64,000 nucleotides of DNA. Origin: Insolitispirillum peregrinum (lineage in GTDB: Bacteria > Pseudomonadota > Alphaproteobacteria > Rhodospirillales > Rhodospirillaceae). The translations under genes were made by a program, and so were the position numbers. Each line of letters begins with the position of its first letter. The stretch's first letter is position 1. Of this stretch, positions 17,415 to 26,130 are shown piece by piece. The stretch is taken from contig NZ_FTOA01000002.1 of NCBI RefSeq assembly GCF_900156605.1, positions 248,001-312,000 on the forward strand, given 5' to 3'. The notes below the pieces were generated by a model. It did not search any database. It was given only the letters and a program-made list of their open reading frames with translations, and had not been told where the DNA came from.

Positions 17415-20071
17415 GCAGTGCGGAAACCCTGAAGGAACTGGTAACCCGTCTGGGGCCTCCGTGCCGAAAGGCCCTGGAACGTGCCGCCGAGCTGTGTGTT
17501 CAGCGGACACACTACAATGTCGAGCCGGAGCACTTCCTGTTGGCCCTGCTGGACCAGAGCGACAACGATCTGGCGTTGATCCTGCGCGCCTATGGCGTCG
17601 ATGGCAGCAAAATCCGTGGTCAGCTGGATCAGGCGGTGGCCCGTTTCAAGCAGGGGGCCACCCGCACCCCGGCCTTTTCGCCCCATCTGCCGAAACTGCT
17701 GGAAGAAGCCTGGGTGCGGGCGTCGCTGTCGCTGGGCGAAACGCGGGTGCGCTCGTCGGCGGTGCTGCTGGCCTTTCTGGAACATGACACCCTGCGCTCG
17801 CTGCTGCTCGACAGCGCGCCGACCTTGCTGACGGTGACGGCGGCCCGCCTGCGCGGGGAAATCGCGGCGGTGACGGCGGGCAGTACGGAATCTCCGCTGG
17901 GCGCTGGCAGTGCCCCGGCGGCGGGAGCCGCTGCCAGCGCCGAGGCTGCAGGCAAGGGCGGGGCGCTGGATGCCTATACCCTCGACATCACCGCCGAGGC
18001 GCGGGCCGGTCGCATTGACCCGGTGTTTGGACGCGAACGGGAAATCCGCGCGGTGATCGACATCCTGATGCGGCGGCGGCAGAACAATCCGATCCTGACC
18101 GGCGAGGCCGGGGTGGGCAAGACGGCGGTGGTCGAAGGCTTTGCGCAGAAAATCGTCTCTGACGACGTGCCTCCGGCCTTGAAGGGGGTGGTGGTGCGCA
18201 GCCTCGATCTGGGGCTGTTGCAGGCCGGAACCAGCCTGAAGGGCGAATTTGAAAGCCGCCTGAAGGGGGTGATTGCCGAGGTGAAAGCCAGCCCGGTGCC
18301 GGTGATCCTGTTCATCGACGAAGCCCACACCCTGATGGGGGCCGGGGGCGAGCAGGGAGTGGGTGATGCCGCCAACCTGCTGAAACCGGCGATGGCCCGT
18401 GGCGAACTGCGCACCATCGGGGCCACCACCTGGGCGGAATACAAAAAGACCATCGAAAAAGACCCGGCGCTGGCGCGGCGTTTTCAGGTGGTCAAGGTGG
18501 CCGAGCCGGACGAGGAAACGGCGATTGGCATGCTGCGCGGTCTGGTGCCGACGCTGGAAAAGCACCACGGGGTGTGCATTCTCGACGAGGCGGTGGTCGA
18601 TGCCGTCCACCTGTCCGGGCGCTATATCGTCGGGCGGCAGTTGCCGGACAAGGGGATTTCGGTGCTCGATACGGCCTGTGCGCGGGTGGCGCTGGGGCTG
18701 CACGGCACGCCGGTCGATATCGAGGCGCTGAACCACGATCTGGCCAGCATCGACCGCGAACTGGCGATCCTCGACCGTGAAGAGGCGCAAGGCCGCCCGC
18801 ACGCCAGCCGGATCGACGAGCTGGAAAGCCGCCGCCGGACCATTGATGAAAACCGCACCCGACTGGAAAGCCGCTGGCAGCAGGAACTGGCGACGGTGCG
18901 CAAGATTCACGCGCTGGAACAGCGGGCCGGGCAGGTCAGCGAGGTGATCGAGCGGGCGCAGATCAAGGACGAACTGGCCGGGCTGCGGCTGGAGCTGGAT
19001 GTGTTGCAGGCCGGGGCCCCGCTGGTGCTGGCCAGCGTTGACGGGGCGGCCATCGCCGGGGTGGTGTCGGCCTGGACCGGCATTCCGGTCGGGCGGATGG
19101 TGTCCGATGAAATTCAGGCGGTGTTGTCACTGCGCGAACGGATGGCCGAGCGGGTGGTCGGACAGGATCATGCCCTCGAAGCGGTGGCCCAGCGGATTCA
19201 GACTTCGCGCGCCGGACTGGACGAACCGGGCAAACCGACCGGGGTGTTCCTGCTGGCCGGGCCGTCGGGGGTGGGGAAGACCGAAACGGCACTGACAATG
19301 GCCGAACTGCTGTACGGCGGCGAGCGGCGGATTGTCACCATCAACATGAGCGAATATCAGGAAGCCCACTCGGTCAGCCGCTTGAAGGGTGCGCCGCCAG
19401 GCTATGTCGGCTTTGGTCAGGGCGGCGTGCTGACCGAGGCGGTCAAGCGCAATCCCTATTGCGTGGTGCTGCTCGACGAGGTGGAAAAGGCCCATCCCGA
19501 CGTGATCGAGCTGTTCTATCAGGTGTTTGACAAGGGCACTCTCGAAGATACCGACGGGGTGGTGGTTGATTTCAAGAACACGGTGATCATGCTGACCAGC
19601 AATCTGGGCAGCGATACCATCACCCACCTGTGCGCCCAGCATCGCCGCCCCGAGCCGTCGTTGCTGATCGAGGCGATTCACCCCGAACTGCTAGCCCACT
19701 TCAAGGCTGCCCTGCTCGGGCGTCTGACGGTGGTGCCCTATTATCCGCTGGACGAACAGCGGGTGCGCACCATCGTCACCCTGAAGCTGAAAAAGATCGC
19801 CGACCGCTTTCAGGCCAGCCACGGGGTGCCGCTGGACATTGATCCGGCGGTGGTGGCGGCGATGGCCGAACGCTGTGTCTCGACCGACAGCGGTGCGCGC
19901 GCCATTGATCATCTGCTGAGTGGGGCCCTGCTGCCTGACCTGTCGGTGGCGGTGCTGCAAGCGATGGCCGACGGGCGCGATCTGGTGTCGGCGCGGGTGT
20001 CGCTGGCCGCCGACGGGACCTTTGCGATAGCGTTACGATCCCTTGATGACAGCACAGGGGGAGCCCCATGA
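17411..20071 (+). CDS. clpV: Type VI secretion AAA+ ATPase ClpV (TssH)
   Basis: The 886-residue product is the two-ring unfoldase that disassembles contracted TssBC sheaths. An N-terminal Clp repeat domain is followed by AAA domain 1 with Walker A GEAGVGKT at about 231-238, a coiled-coil middle domain, and AAA domain 2 with Walker A GPSGVGKT near 617 and Walker B VVLLDEVEKAHP. These features separate it from ClpB only by context and by the short N-terminal region. The ATG overlaps the tssG stop, and the stop overlaps the vgrG start, so the run tssF-tssG-clpV-vgrG is tightly coupled. Confidence 0.95.
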   Translation: MSSAETLKELVTRLGPPCRKALERAAELCVQRTHYNVEPEHFLLALLDQSDNDLALILRAYGVDGSKIRGQLDQAVARFKQGATRTPAFSPHLPKLLEEAWVRASLSLGETRVRSSAVLLAFLEHDTLRSLLLDSAPTLLTVTAARLRGEIAAVTAGSTESPLGAGSAPAAGAAASAEAAGKGGALDAYTLDITAEARAGRIDPVFGREREIRAVIDILMRRRQNNPILTGEAGVGKTAVVEGFAQKIVSDDVPPALKGVVVRSLDLGLLQAGTSLKGEFESRLKGVIAEVKASPVPVILFIDEAHTLMGAGGEQGVGDAANLLKPAMARGELRTIGATTWAEYKKTIEKDPALARRFQVVKVAEPDEETAIGMLRGLVPTLEKHHGVCILDEAVVDAVHLSGRYIVGRQLPDKGISVLDTACARVALGLHGTPVDIEALNHDLASIDRELAILDREEAQGRPHASRIDELESRRRTIDENRTRLESRWQQELATVRKIHALEQRAGQVSEVIERAQIKDELAGLRLELDVLQAGAPLVLASVDGAAIAGVVSAWTGIPVGRMVSDEIQAVLSLRERMAERVVGQDHALEAVAQRIQTSRAGLDEPGKPTGVFLLAGPSGVGKTETALTMAELLYGGERRIVTINMSEYQEAHSVSRLKGAPPGYVGFGQGGVLTEAVKRNPYCVVLLDEVEKAHPDVIELFYQVFDKGTLEDTDGVVVDFKNTVIMLTSNLGSDTITHLCAQHRRPEPSLLIEAIHPELLAHFKAALLGRLTVVPYYPLDEQRVRTIVTLKLKKIADRFQASHGVPLDIDPAVVAAMAERCVSTDSGARAIDHLLSGALLPDLSVAVLQAMADGRDLVSARVSLAADGTFAIALRSLDDSTGGAP

Positions 20072-22164
20072 CCGCCACCCAGGACAACCTGACCTTTTCG
20101 GTATCGACCCCGCTGGGGAAGGATGCGTTGATCCTGCGTTCGCTCAGCGGTCACGAGGAAATGTTCGGGCTGTACTCCTTTCATCTGGAAATGGAAGCCT
20201 CGTCGAGCAGTCTGGATGCCTCGTCGGTGATCGGGAAAGCGGCGGGCGTCACCCTGCAAACGCCGTCGGGAACGTCGCGCTATTTTCATGGCCGGGTGGC
20301 CCGCTTCATTCAGGGGCCGACCGATGGCCGGGTGACCCTCTATTGGGCCGAACTGGTGCCGTGGACGTGGATGCTGACCCTGAGCAGCGACTGCCGGATT
20401 TTCCAGAACAAGTCCGTCCCCGACATCATTTCGGCGGTGTGCAGCGATCTGGGCTTTACCGACCTGAAAAAGAGCCTGAAGAAAAGCTACACCCCGCGTG
20501 AATACTGCGTGCAGTACCGCGAAACCGCCTATGATTTCATCTGCCGCCTGATGGCCGAAGAAGGCATCTTTTTCTTTTTCGAGCATGAGTCTTCCAAGCA
20601 TACCATGGTGCTGGCCGATGATGCCTCGGCCCATAGTGCCGCTGCCGGGCTGGACAGCGCCCTGTACCAGACGCCGTTTCTGGGCCAGACCCGCCAGCGC
20701 GGCGACGTGATTTCGTCGTTGCAGGTGGAACATGCCGTCACCACCGGCAAGGTGGCCTATGACGACTACAATTTCGAAACGCCTTCGACACAATTGTTTG
20801 CCAAGGTCGATGGCAGCGGCTCGACCATGCGGCGCTATGACTATCCGGGCCTGTATGCCAAGAAAACCGACGGCGAGAGCTATGCTGCCCTGCGGATGGA
20901 AGCCTACGAGCTGCCCGCCCTGCGCATCACCGGCGAGTCCACCATTCCGGCACTGGTTCCCGGCGCGACGATGACCGTCAGCGGCCATCCGCGCGATGAT
21001 GTGAATGCCGAATGGGTCCTGCTGTCGGTCCGCCACCAGATCAGCCAGCGCGGCTGTGAAAACAGCTTTCAGGCTTTCCCCAAGGATACGCCGTTCCGCC
21101 CGTGGCCGCATGTGCCGCGCCCGCTGATTGCCGGGACGCAGACGGCGACGGTGGTCGGCAAGTCGGGGGAAGAAATCTGGACCGACAGCTATGGCCGGAT
21201 CAAGGTGCAGTTCCACTGGGATCAGGAAGGTACCAGCGATGAAAACTCGTCCTGCTGGGTGCGGGTGGCGCAGGGCTGGGCGGGGAAAAGCTGGGGGGCG
21301 TGGTTCCTGCCGCGCATCGGGCAGGAAGTGGTGGTCAGCTTTCTGGAAGGCAACCCCGACCGGCCACTGGTGACCGGCAGCGTGTACAACGCCGAGCAGA
21401 CTGTCCCCTATACCCTGCCCGGCGAACAGACCAAATCGACCATCAAGTCGGATTCGTCCAAGGGCAGTGCGGGCTATAACGAACTGCGCTTCGAGGACAA
21501 GAAAGACAGCGAAGAAGTGTACCTTCAGGCCCAGAAGGACATGAACGTGCTGGTCAAGAACCAGCGCGAAACCACCATCGACAAGGCCAACGACCTGCTG
21601 ACCCTCAACGAAGGCAGCCGCACCACCACCATCAAGAAGGGTGACGAGACCCTGAAGATTGAAACCGGCAGCCGGACCAAGGAAATCAAGACCGACGAGA
21701 CGGTGACCATCGAGGGCAAATCGACCGAAACCATCACCGGTGATGAAAGCCACACCAACAAGGCCGATTTTACCCACAAGGTTTCCGGCAATTACACCCT
21801 GACCATTGATGGCGATCTGGTGATCAAGGCCAAAAGCATCACCATTCAGTCCACCGGCTCGACCATCAGCACCAAGTCGGCCACCGCCACCAACATCGAG
21901 GCCGGAACGGCGATGGAGCTGAAAAGCGGCACCACCTTCACCGCCAAGGGCGGCACCGATGCCACGCTGGAAGCGGCGATGAACCTCAACACCAAGGGCG
22001 GCGTCAATGCCACCCACAAGGCAGGCGTCGGCCTGACGCTGGACGGCGGGGTCAATCTGGACGGCAAGGCCGGGGCACAGTTGACCATGAAGGGTAGTGC
22101 GATGGGAACCTTTGATGGTGGTGGTATGGCCATGATCAAGGGTGGCCTGATCAAGATGGGATAA
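20068..22164 (+). CDS. vgrG: Type VI secretion spike protein VgrG (TssI)
   Basis: The 698-residue product is the trimeric spike at the tube tip. The N-terminal gp27-like part has REYCVQYRETAYDFICRLM and EEGIFFFFEHE. The gp5-like OB-fold carries GEEIWTDSYGRIKVQFHWD, and a long C-terminal beta-helix of short Lys/Thr/Gly-rich repeats runs to the end. There is no extra catalytic domain, so this VgrG most likely carries effectors non-covalently, through the PAAR-like protein or neighbouring genes. The start overlaps the clpV stop by four bases. Confidence 0.95.
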   Translation: MTATQDNLTFSVSTPLGKDALILRSLSGHEEMFGLYSFHLEMEASSSSLDASSVIGKAAGVTLQTPSGTSRYFHGRVARFIQGPTDGRVTLYWAELVPWTWMLTLSSDCRIFQNKSVPDIISAVCSDLGFTDLKKSLKKSYTPREYCVQYRETAYDFICRLMAEEGIFFFFEHESSKHTMVLADDASAHSAAAGLDSALYQTPFLGQTRQRGDVISSLQVEHAVTTGKVAYDDYNFETPSTQLFAKVDGSGSTMRRYDYPGLYAKKTDGESYAALRMEAYELPALRITGESTIPALVPGATMTVSGHPRDDVNAEWVLLSVRHQISQRGCENSFQAFPKDTPFRPWPHVPRPLIAGTQTATVVGKSGEEIWTDSYGRIKVQFHWDQEGTSDENSSCWVRVAQGWAGKSWGAWFLPRIGQEVVVSFLEGNPDRPLVTGSVYNAEQTVPYTLPGEQTKSTIKSDSSKGSAGYNELRFEDKKDSEEVYLQAQKDMNVLVKNQRETTIDKANDLLTLNEGSRTTTIKKGDETLKIETGSRTKEIKTDETVTIEGKSTETITGDESHTNKADFTHKVSGNYTLTIDGDLVIKAKSITIQSTGSTISTKSATATNIEAGTAMELKSGTTFTAKGGTDATLEAAMNLNTKGGVNATHKAGVGLTLDGGVNLDGKAGAQLTMKGSAMGTFDGGGMAMIKGGLIKMG

Positions 22165-22176
22165 GGGAGACGGACA

Positions 22177-23028
22177 ATGAGCGATCCCGAGGCTTTGCCC
22201 CCCGTGCCGCCAGCGCCTCTGCCCGATGGTCCGGTGGCCGACCATGACCCGGACAGCGGGGCGCTGCTGGCGTCCTATACCCGCGTTGGCGGCCAGATTG
22301 ACGGCCAGCACACCAGTTATGGTCCCGACCAGATGGTCCGGCAGGTGATGTGGTTCCACAATGGCGTGCTGCACGGGGACTGTATTACCTATGATGCCGC
22401 TGGCCTGCTGCTCAGTCAGGTGCCGATGGCCCGGGGCGTGCCCCATGGCGAGGCGCTGTTTTATGATCAGGGCCTGCTGGTGATGAGCCTGACCTATGCC
22501 GCCGGGCGCAAACAAGGCCCGAGCACGGTGTTCAGCAACGGTCGTCCGGTCACCCGCATGGCCTATGATCAGGACCAGTTGAGTGGCGAGATGATTTCGC
22601 TGGACCCGGAAACCGGCCAGCCGATCGCCCGCATTCCGCATCAGGGCGGGCAGCCGCACGGGATGGCGCAGTACTTCACCCCGGATGGCTATCGCAGCCG
22701 TGATCAGGGCTTCCATGCCGGACGCCTTGAGGGGCAGGTGGTGGACTACACCCCGGATGGCAAGGTGATTGCGCGGCGCAGTTTCCATGATGGTGTCCTG
22801 CACGGCCCCTCGGTCCGTTATGCCGTTGCGACCGGCAAGCCACAGGAAATCCGCACCTATAATGCCGGGGCACTGGTCGGGCTGGAAACCTATGATGACA
22901 AGGGCGGGCTGCTGGCCCGGCATGGGGTGGCCAGCCATTGGACCGAGCCTGCTCCGGTGGCCCCTGTTCCGGTCCCCTCTGCCGCCGGGCAGGAAACGCC
23001 GTGGTGGAAACGTCTGACCGGGGCCTGA
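22177..23028 (+). CDS. MORN-repeat protein encoded behind vgrG
   Basis: The product has 283 residues, is soluble, and shows no signal peptide or membrane segment. From about residue 45 it contains a series of MORN_2-type units with the pattern G-x-x-H/K-G followed by aromatic residues and a turn (HNGVLHGDCITY, ARGVPHGEALFY, AAGRKQGPSTVF, HQGGQPHGMAQYF, HDGVLHGPSVRY). The first 40 residues are Pro/Asp-rich. Such proteins are often annotated as YwqK-family antitoxins and recur near T6SS spikes. Whether it is an immunity protein, an adaptor or a cargo cannot be settled from sequence. It lies 12 bases after vgrG and 39 before the PAAR-like gene. Confidence 0.75.
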   Translation: MSDPEALPPVPPAPLPDGPVADHDPDSGALLASYTRVGGQIDGQHTSYGPDQMVRQVMWFHNGVLHGDCITYDAAGLLLSQVPMARGVPHGEALFYDQGLLVMSLTYAAGRKQGPSTVFSNGRPVTRMAYDQDQLSGEMISLDPETGQPIARIPHQGGQPHGMAQYFTPDGYRSRDQGFHAGRLEGQVVDYTPDGKVIARRSFHDGVLHGPSVRYAVATGKPQEIRTYNAGALVGLETYDDKGGLLARHGVASHWTEPAPVAPVPVPSAAGQETPWWKRLTGA

Positions 23029-23067
23029 TGCGGCTCCCTCCCCCCTCATCGCTGAAAGGAGGCCGCC

Positions 23068-23451
23068 ATGGGCTGCCAAACCGTTGCCGGAGCCGTTTGC
23101 AGTTGTCCGTTCGGGGCTGCTCCGTCGGTTCTGTCGGTGTTGCCGACCAACATGGTGATGGCGCCGACGCCTGCCGCCAACATCATGGACAACAAGCCGT
23201 TCCTCAACATCCTGCCCTTTGGCACCTGTATGAGTCTTGCCAACCCGATGGTGGCGGCGGCGACGGCGGCGGCGCTGGGAGTGTTGACGCCGATGCCGTG
23301 CATTCCGGCGACGGCGGCCCCGTGGATCGTTGGGGTGCCGACAATCCTGCTGGGTAACATGCCGACCCTGAGCAATGATTCAAAACTGTTGTGCAATTGG
23401 GGGGGAATGATCAGCATCAGTTTTGCCGGACAGGTACAGGTGATGGTGTGA
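23068..23451 (+). CDS. PAAR-like spike-tip protein (DUF4280)
   Basis: The 127-residue product has the conserved DUF4280 layout: an N-terminal CSCPFGAAPS, the VLPTNMVMAPTPAANIMDNKP stretch with a conserved Asp, FGTCMSLANP, PMPCIPATAAPW, and the terminal LLCNWGGMISISFAGQ. The paired Cys residues and Gly-rich turns fit a small conical tip that caps VgrG. It ends right after this domain, so no toxin is fused. A ribosome-binding site (AAAGGAGG) lies just upstream of the ATG. With vgrG and the MORN gene it forms a spike-loading module. Confidence 0.88.
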   Translation: MGCQTVAGAVCSCPFGAAPSVLSVLPTNMVMAPTPAANIMDNKPFLNILPFGTCMSLANPMVAAATAAALGVLTPMPCIPATAAPWIVGVPTILLGNMPTLSNDSKLLCNWGGMISISFAGQVQVMV

Positions 23452-23479
23452 GCAGGCAGGGCGACAAGGGGATGCGGCC

Positions 23480-24304
23480 ATGAAGGGCGCAATGGTGATG
23501 ATCGGGGCAGCGGCGACGACGCTGATTCTGGCCGGTCTGGGCGTGACCTTCTGGATCAGCCCGCAAGCCCTTGATGCTGCCCGCCTGATGCGCGTTGCAG
23601 AAAACAGCGCACAAACCCAGTTCCAGCGGGCGATCCAGAACGAAGCGGCGGATTTGCGTGCCGCCGGGACCGGTGCCAAAACGGCTCCCCCCGCAGGGGG
23701 CAAAGTCGCTGATGGCAAACCTGTGGACAGCAAGCCTGAGGATGCCAAACCGGGAGAGAGCAAGCCCGGAGAGCCTGCCCCGACCGGGAGCAAACCGGCT
23801 GACACGCCCACGGCAAAAACCGATGCCAGCCCGGCCCCGGCGAAGGATGCACCGGCGAAGGAAACACCCGCCAAGGAAACACCGAAAGAGGCCGCGCCTC
23901 TGCCAGCTGCCCGCCCGTTGGCCCTGTTGATCAGTCCGCGTGGCACGGGTCCGGCACTGGCGGTTCCCACCGATCCGCCGCCGCCCGATTTGCTGGGGGC
24001 CGATGGCAAGCCGCTGGCCAGCCCGGAGGCAGCCTTGCCGGTGCCGTGGTCGGTCGAGGTGGGGCTGTATGCCTCGCAGGAGCGGGCAGCGGCAGCCCTG
24101 AAGACCTTGCAAAAGCTGTACCCCGCCAGTGCGCTGGCCGTCTGGCTGGACGGCGACCAGACACAATGGTTCACCATTTCGATCCCCAACATGCGGCCAC
24201 AGCAGGCCGATAGCCTGGCGCGGACCTTGCGGGCCGAGGGCTATCAGCCGGTTACGGCAGTGCCGATGCCTCCCCCGGCCCCGGCAGGAGGAAAAACCCC
24301 ATGA
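23480..24304 (+). CDS. Membrane-anchored protein with C-terminal SPOR-like domain
   Basis: The product has 274 residues. A single N-terminal membrane segment (residues 5-27) is followed by a helical stretch, a long Pro/Lys/Ala/Glu linker (about 65-145) with repeated KPGE and AKET units, and a C-terminal domain from about residue 190 (PWSVEVGLYASQERAAAALKT, then FTISIPNMRPQQADSLARTL). The two half-repeats of the last domain fit the SPOR fold that binds denuded septal peptidoglycan. It could anchor the secretion system or its partner proteins to the cell wall; that is inference. The stop overlaps the next gene by four bases. Confidence 0.65.
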   Translation: MKGAMVMIGAAATTLILAGLGVTFWISPQALDAARLMRVAENSAQTQFQRAIQNEAADLRAAGTGAKTAPPAGGKVADGKPVDSKPEDAKPGESKPGEPAPTGSKPADTPTAKTDASPAPAKDAPAKETPAKETPKEAAPLPAARPLALLISPRGTGPALAVPTDPPPPDLLGADGKPLASPEAALPVPWSVEVGLYASQERAAAALKTLQKLYPASALAVWLDGDQTQWFTISIPNMRPQQADSLARTLRAEGYQPVTAVPMPPPAPAGGKTP

Positions 24305-26124
24305 CAGTGCCGCCTTCGTCGTCCCTGCGGGTGACGCAGACCCTGACCGGCAGCCTGACCCTGCTCGACCGGCCCCGCCAGCAGGCTCGCGCCAGCTTTC
24401 GCGCCTGGATGGAGGAAATGGGCCGGGCGCGGGCGGCGGTCGAGGCCCGCGCCCGCTCGGCGGTGGCGGACTGCTACCGTTTCGGGCTGCTGGTGCAGGA
24501 AGAGCCGGAGGCGTTCGAGGCGCTGTGCAAGGTGCTGGGTATCCGCCAGACCCGGCAGGACCGGTCGACCAATCCGTTCATCCGGGTGGTCAAGGCGGTG
24601 TTCGGGCGAGAGGTCGAGGACGGCACTGGTGGCCCGCCGCGCTGGGAATGGCTGTCGGACAGCCAGATCAACAAATATGCCACGGTGATGAACTATGCTG
24701 CCCACCGTGGAATTGCGGCGACAGCGGTCGAAGACTGGCTGAGCACCGACTGGAACGCGCTGGGCGAAGCGGTGCCGATGTCGCTCAGCCGCCGCTTGCG
24801 GGAGGCGCGCGAGGCGTTGCGGGCCGACGAGCAGGCGGCGTTGCTTGCCCAGCTTCCGGCCCCGCTTCCGGCCCCGGCCAGGGATCGCCGCTGGCTGGAC
24901 AAGCTGGGAGAGGCCGTTGACCGTCTGCCCGCCTCGGTGGATGTGACGCCGTTGGCCTTGAAAGGGTTGGGAGCGCCGGAAGATGCGGCGGTGATTGTCT
25001 CGTTGGGCGATGATCAGGCCATCCGCTTGTCCGGCCTGACGCCTGACATCCTGATCGAGGTGATTTCCACCATCGCCCGCTCGTGCCAGCGTCAGGCCCC
25101 GGCGTCCGAGGGGGCCGGGCAGCCTGCCTTTGCAGCGGTGGTCAGTGTGTTGCGCCATGTGGTGCCGCTGGTCGGCAGCGAGGCCATCGTCCGGCTGGTC
25201 AACCATCAGGACTGGTGTTCGCTGCTGATCGGCGGCAGTCTGGACAGTCCGCTGGTGCGGGCCGAGATCCCGCCTTTGCCCGGCGTGCCCCGGCGGCGGG
25301 TGTTCGTGCTGTCGCCTGCGGCGGTGCGCAGCCTGTTGCAGGCCTATGGCGGTGTTGCGGCGGGTGTTGCCTGTGCCGACGTCTTTCAGGAAAGCAACTT
25401 CTCCCGTCCCGGCGGGCTGCTGGAACAACGCCTGCGGCTGCTGGTGGGGGATCAGGCGATGGTGATTCCGTTACAGGAAGTCCCCGCCGCCGTCGCTGCC
25501 GAGGTGGCCGATGCCCGGCTGGTGCCGCTGGGGGATATCGGCATCACCGCCTGGGATGCCTTTGTGCCGCTCGATCGCGCCGATCTGGCCGCGCTGGCCC
25601 GGCTGGACAGCCGCGCCGCCCGCTGGAAGGAACAACATCGCACCCGCACCGGACGCGACACCATCCGCCGTGCCAGCCGCATCATTGACCTCGACAGTGT
25701 TGCGGGCAACCGCCTCAGTCTGTCGTTGCGACGGGGCGGAGATCAGCCGGTGATTCTGCCCACCGCCCATGGTGTCCTGCCGTCTACCGGACTGGGCCGG
25801 ATCGGTCGTTCGGCGCTGGGAATGGCCGCGCAAGTGCTTCTGCGTCGCAACGCAACCGATGATGCCGCTTTATTGATCGCACACAGTGCGTTATGGCTAG
25901 TAACGGGATTGCATGCTGCAACCGGTGAACGCCTCTTCCTCGCCCTGCCGGCGGTTGACGAGGCGGGGCGTCCGGTTGGGCGGGGACTGCGGGATGCGCG
26001 ACTGGAGCCTGATACCGAAGCGTACAGTGCTCTGCTTGATCGCGCCATCCGGCGTCTGGGGGTTGGAACAGAGGTCTTTCCTGCCATGGGGACGCCAGCA
26101 GGAAGCGGTGGAACAAAGAGGTAA
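24301..26124 (+). CDS. Protein of unknown function in T6SS tail operon
   Basis: I do not recognise this 607-residue protein. It lacks a signal peptide and membrane segments, so it is probably cytoplasmic. Residues about 1-150 are helical and charged and include a compact block (STNPFIRVVKAVFGRE, W-E-W-L-S-D-S-Q-I-N-K-Y-A-T) that looks like a small helical DNA- or protein-binding domain. A Pro/Ala linker near 185-200 leads to two mixed alpha/beta regions of about 200 residues each. No metal-binding or nuclease motif stands out. It overlaps the SPOR-like gene by four bases and ends six bases before sulP, so it is made with both. It could be an effector, an adaptor or a regulator. Confidence 0.7.
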   Translation: MTVPPSSSLRVTQTLTGSLTLLDRPRQQARASFRAWMEEMGRARAAVEARARSAVADCYRFGLLVQEEPEAFEALCKVLGIRQTRQDRSTNPFIRVVKAVFGREVEDGTGGPPRWEWLSDSQINKYATVMNYAAHRGIAATAVEDWLSTDWNALGEAVPMSLSRRLREAREALRADEQAALLAQLPAPLPAPARDRRWLDKLGEAVDRLPASVDVTPLALKGLGAPEDAAVIVSLGDDQAIRLSGLTPDILIEVISTIARSCQRQAPASEGAGQPAFAAVVSVLRHVVPLVGSEAIVRLVNHQDWCSLLIGGSLDSPLVRAEIPPLPGVPRRRVFVLSPAAVRSLLQAYGGVAAGVACADVFQESNFSRPGGLLEQRLRLLVGDQAMVIPLQEVPAAVAAEVADARLVPLGDIGITAWDAFVPLDRADLAALARLDSRAARWKEQHRTRTGRDTIRRASRIIDLDSVAGNRLSLSLRRGGDQPVILPTAHGVLPSTGLGRIGRSALGMAAQVLLRRNATDDAALLIAHSALWLVTGLHAATGERLFLALPAVDEAGRPVGRGLRDARLEPDTEAYSALLDRAIRRLGVGTEVFPAMGTPAGSGGTKR

Positions 26125-26130
26125 GGCCAT

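Noticed and set aside
17411-20071. ClpB chaperone instead of ClpV
   Set aside because: The gene is translationally coupled to tssG and vgrG in a complete T6SS locus.
19909-23079. Open frame of more than 1000 codons on the minus strand opposite clpV and vgrG
   Set aside because: It is antisense to genes with strong family signatures; long antisense frames are expected at this GC content and codon bias, and the translation is His/Gln/Gly-rich with no domain.
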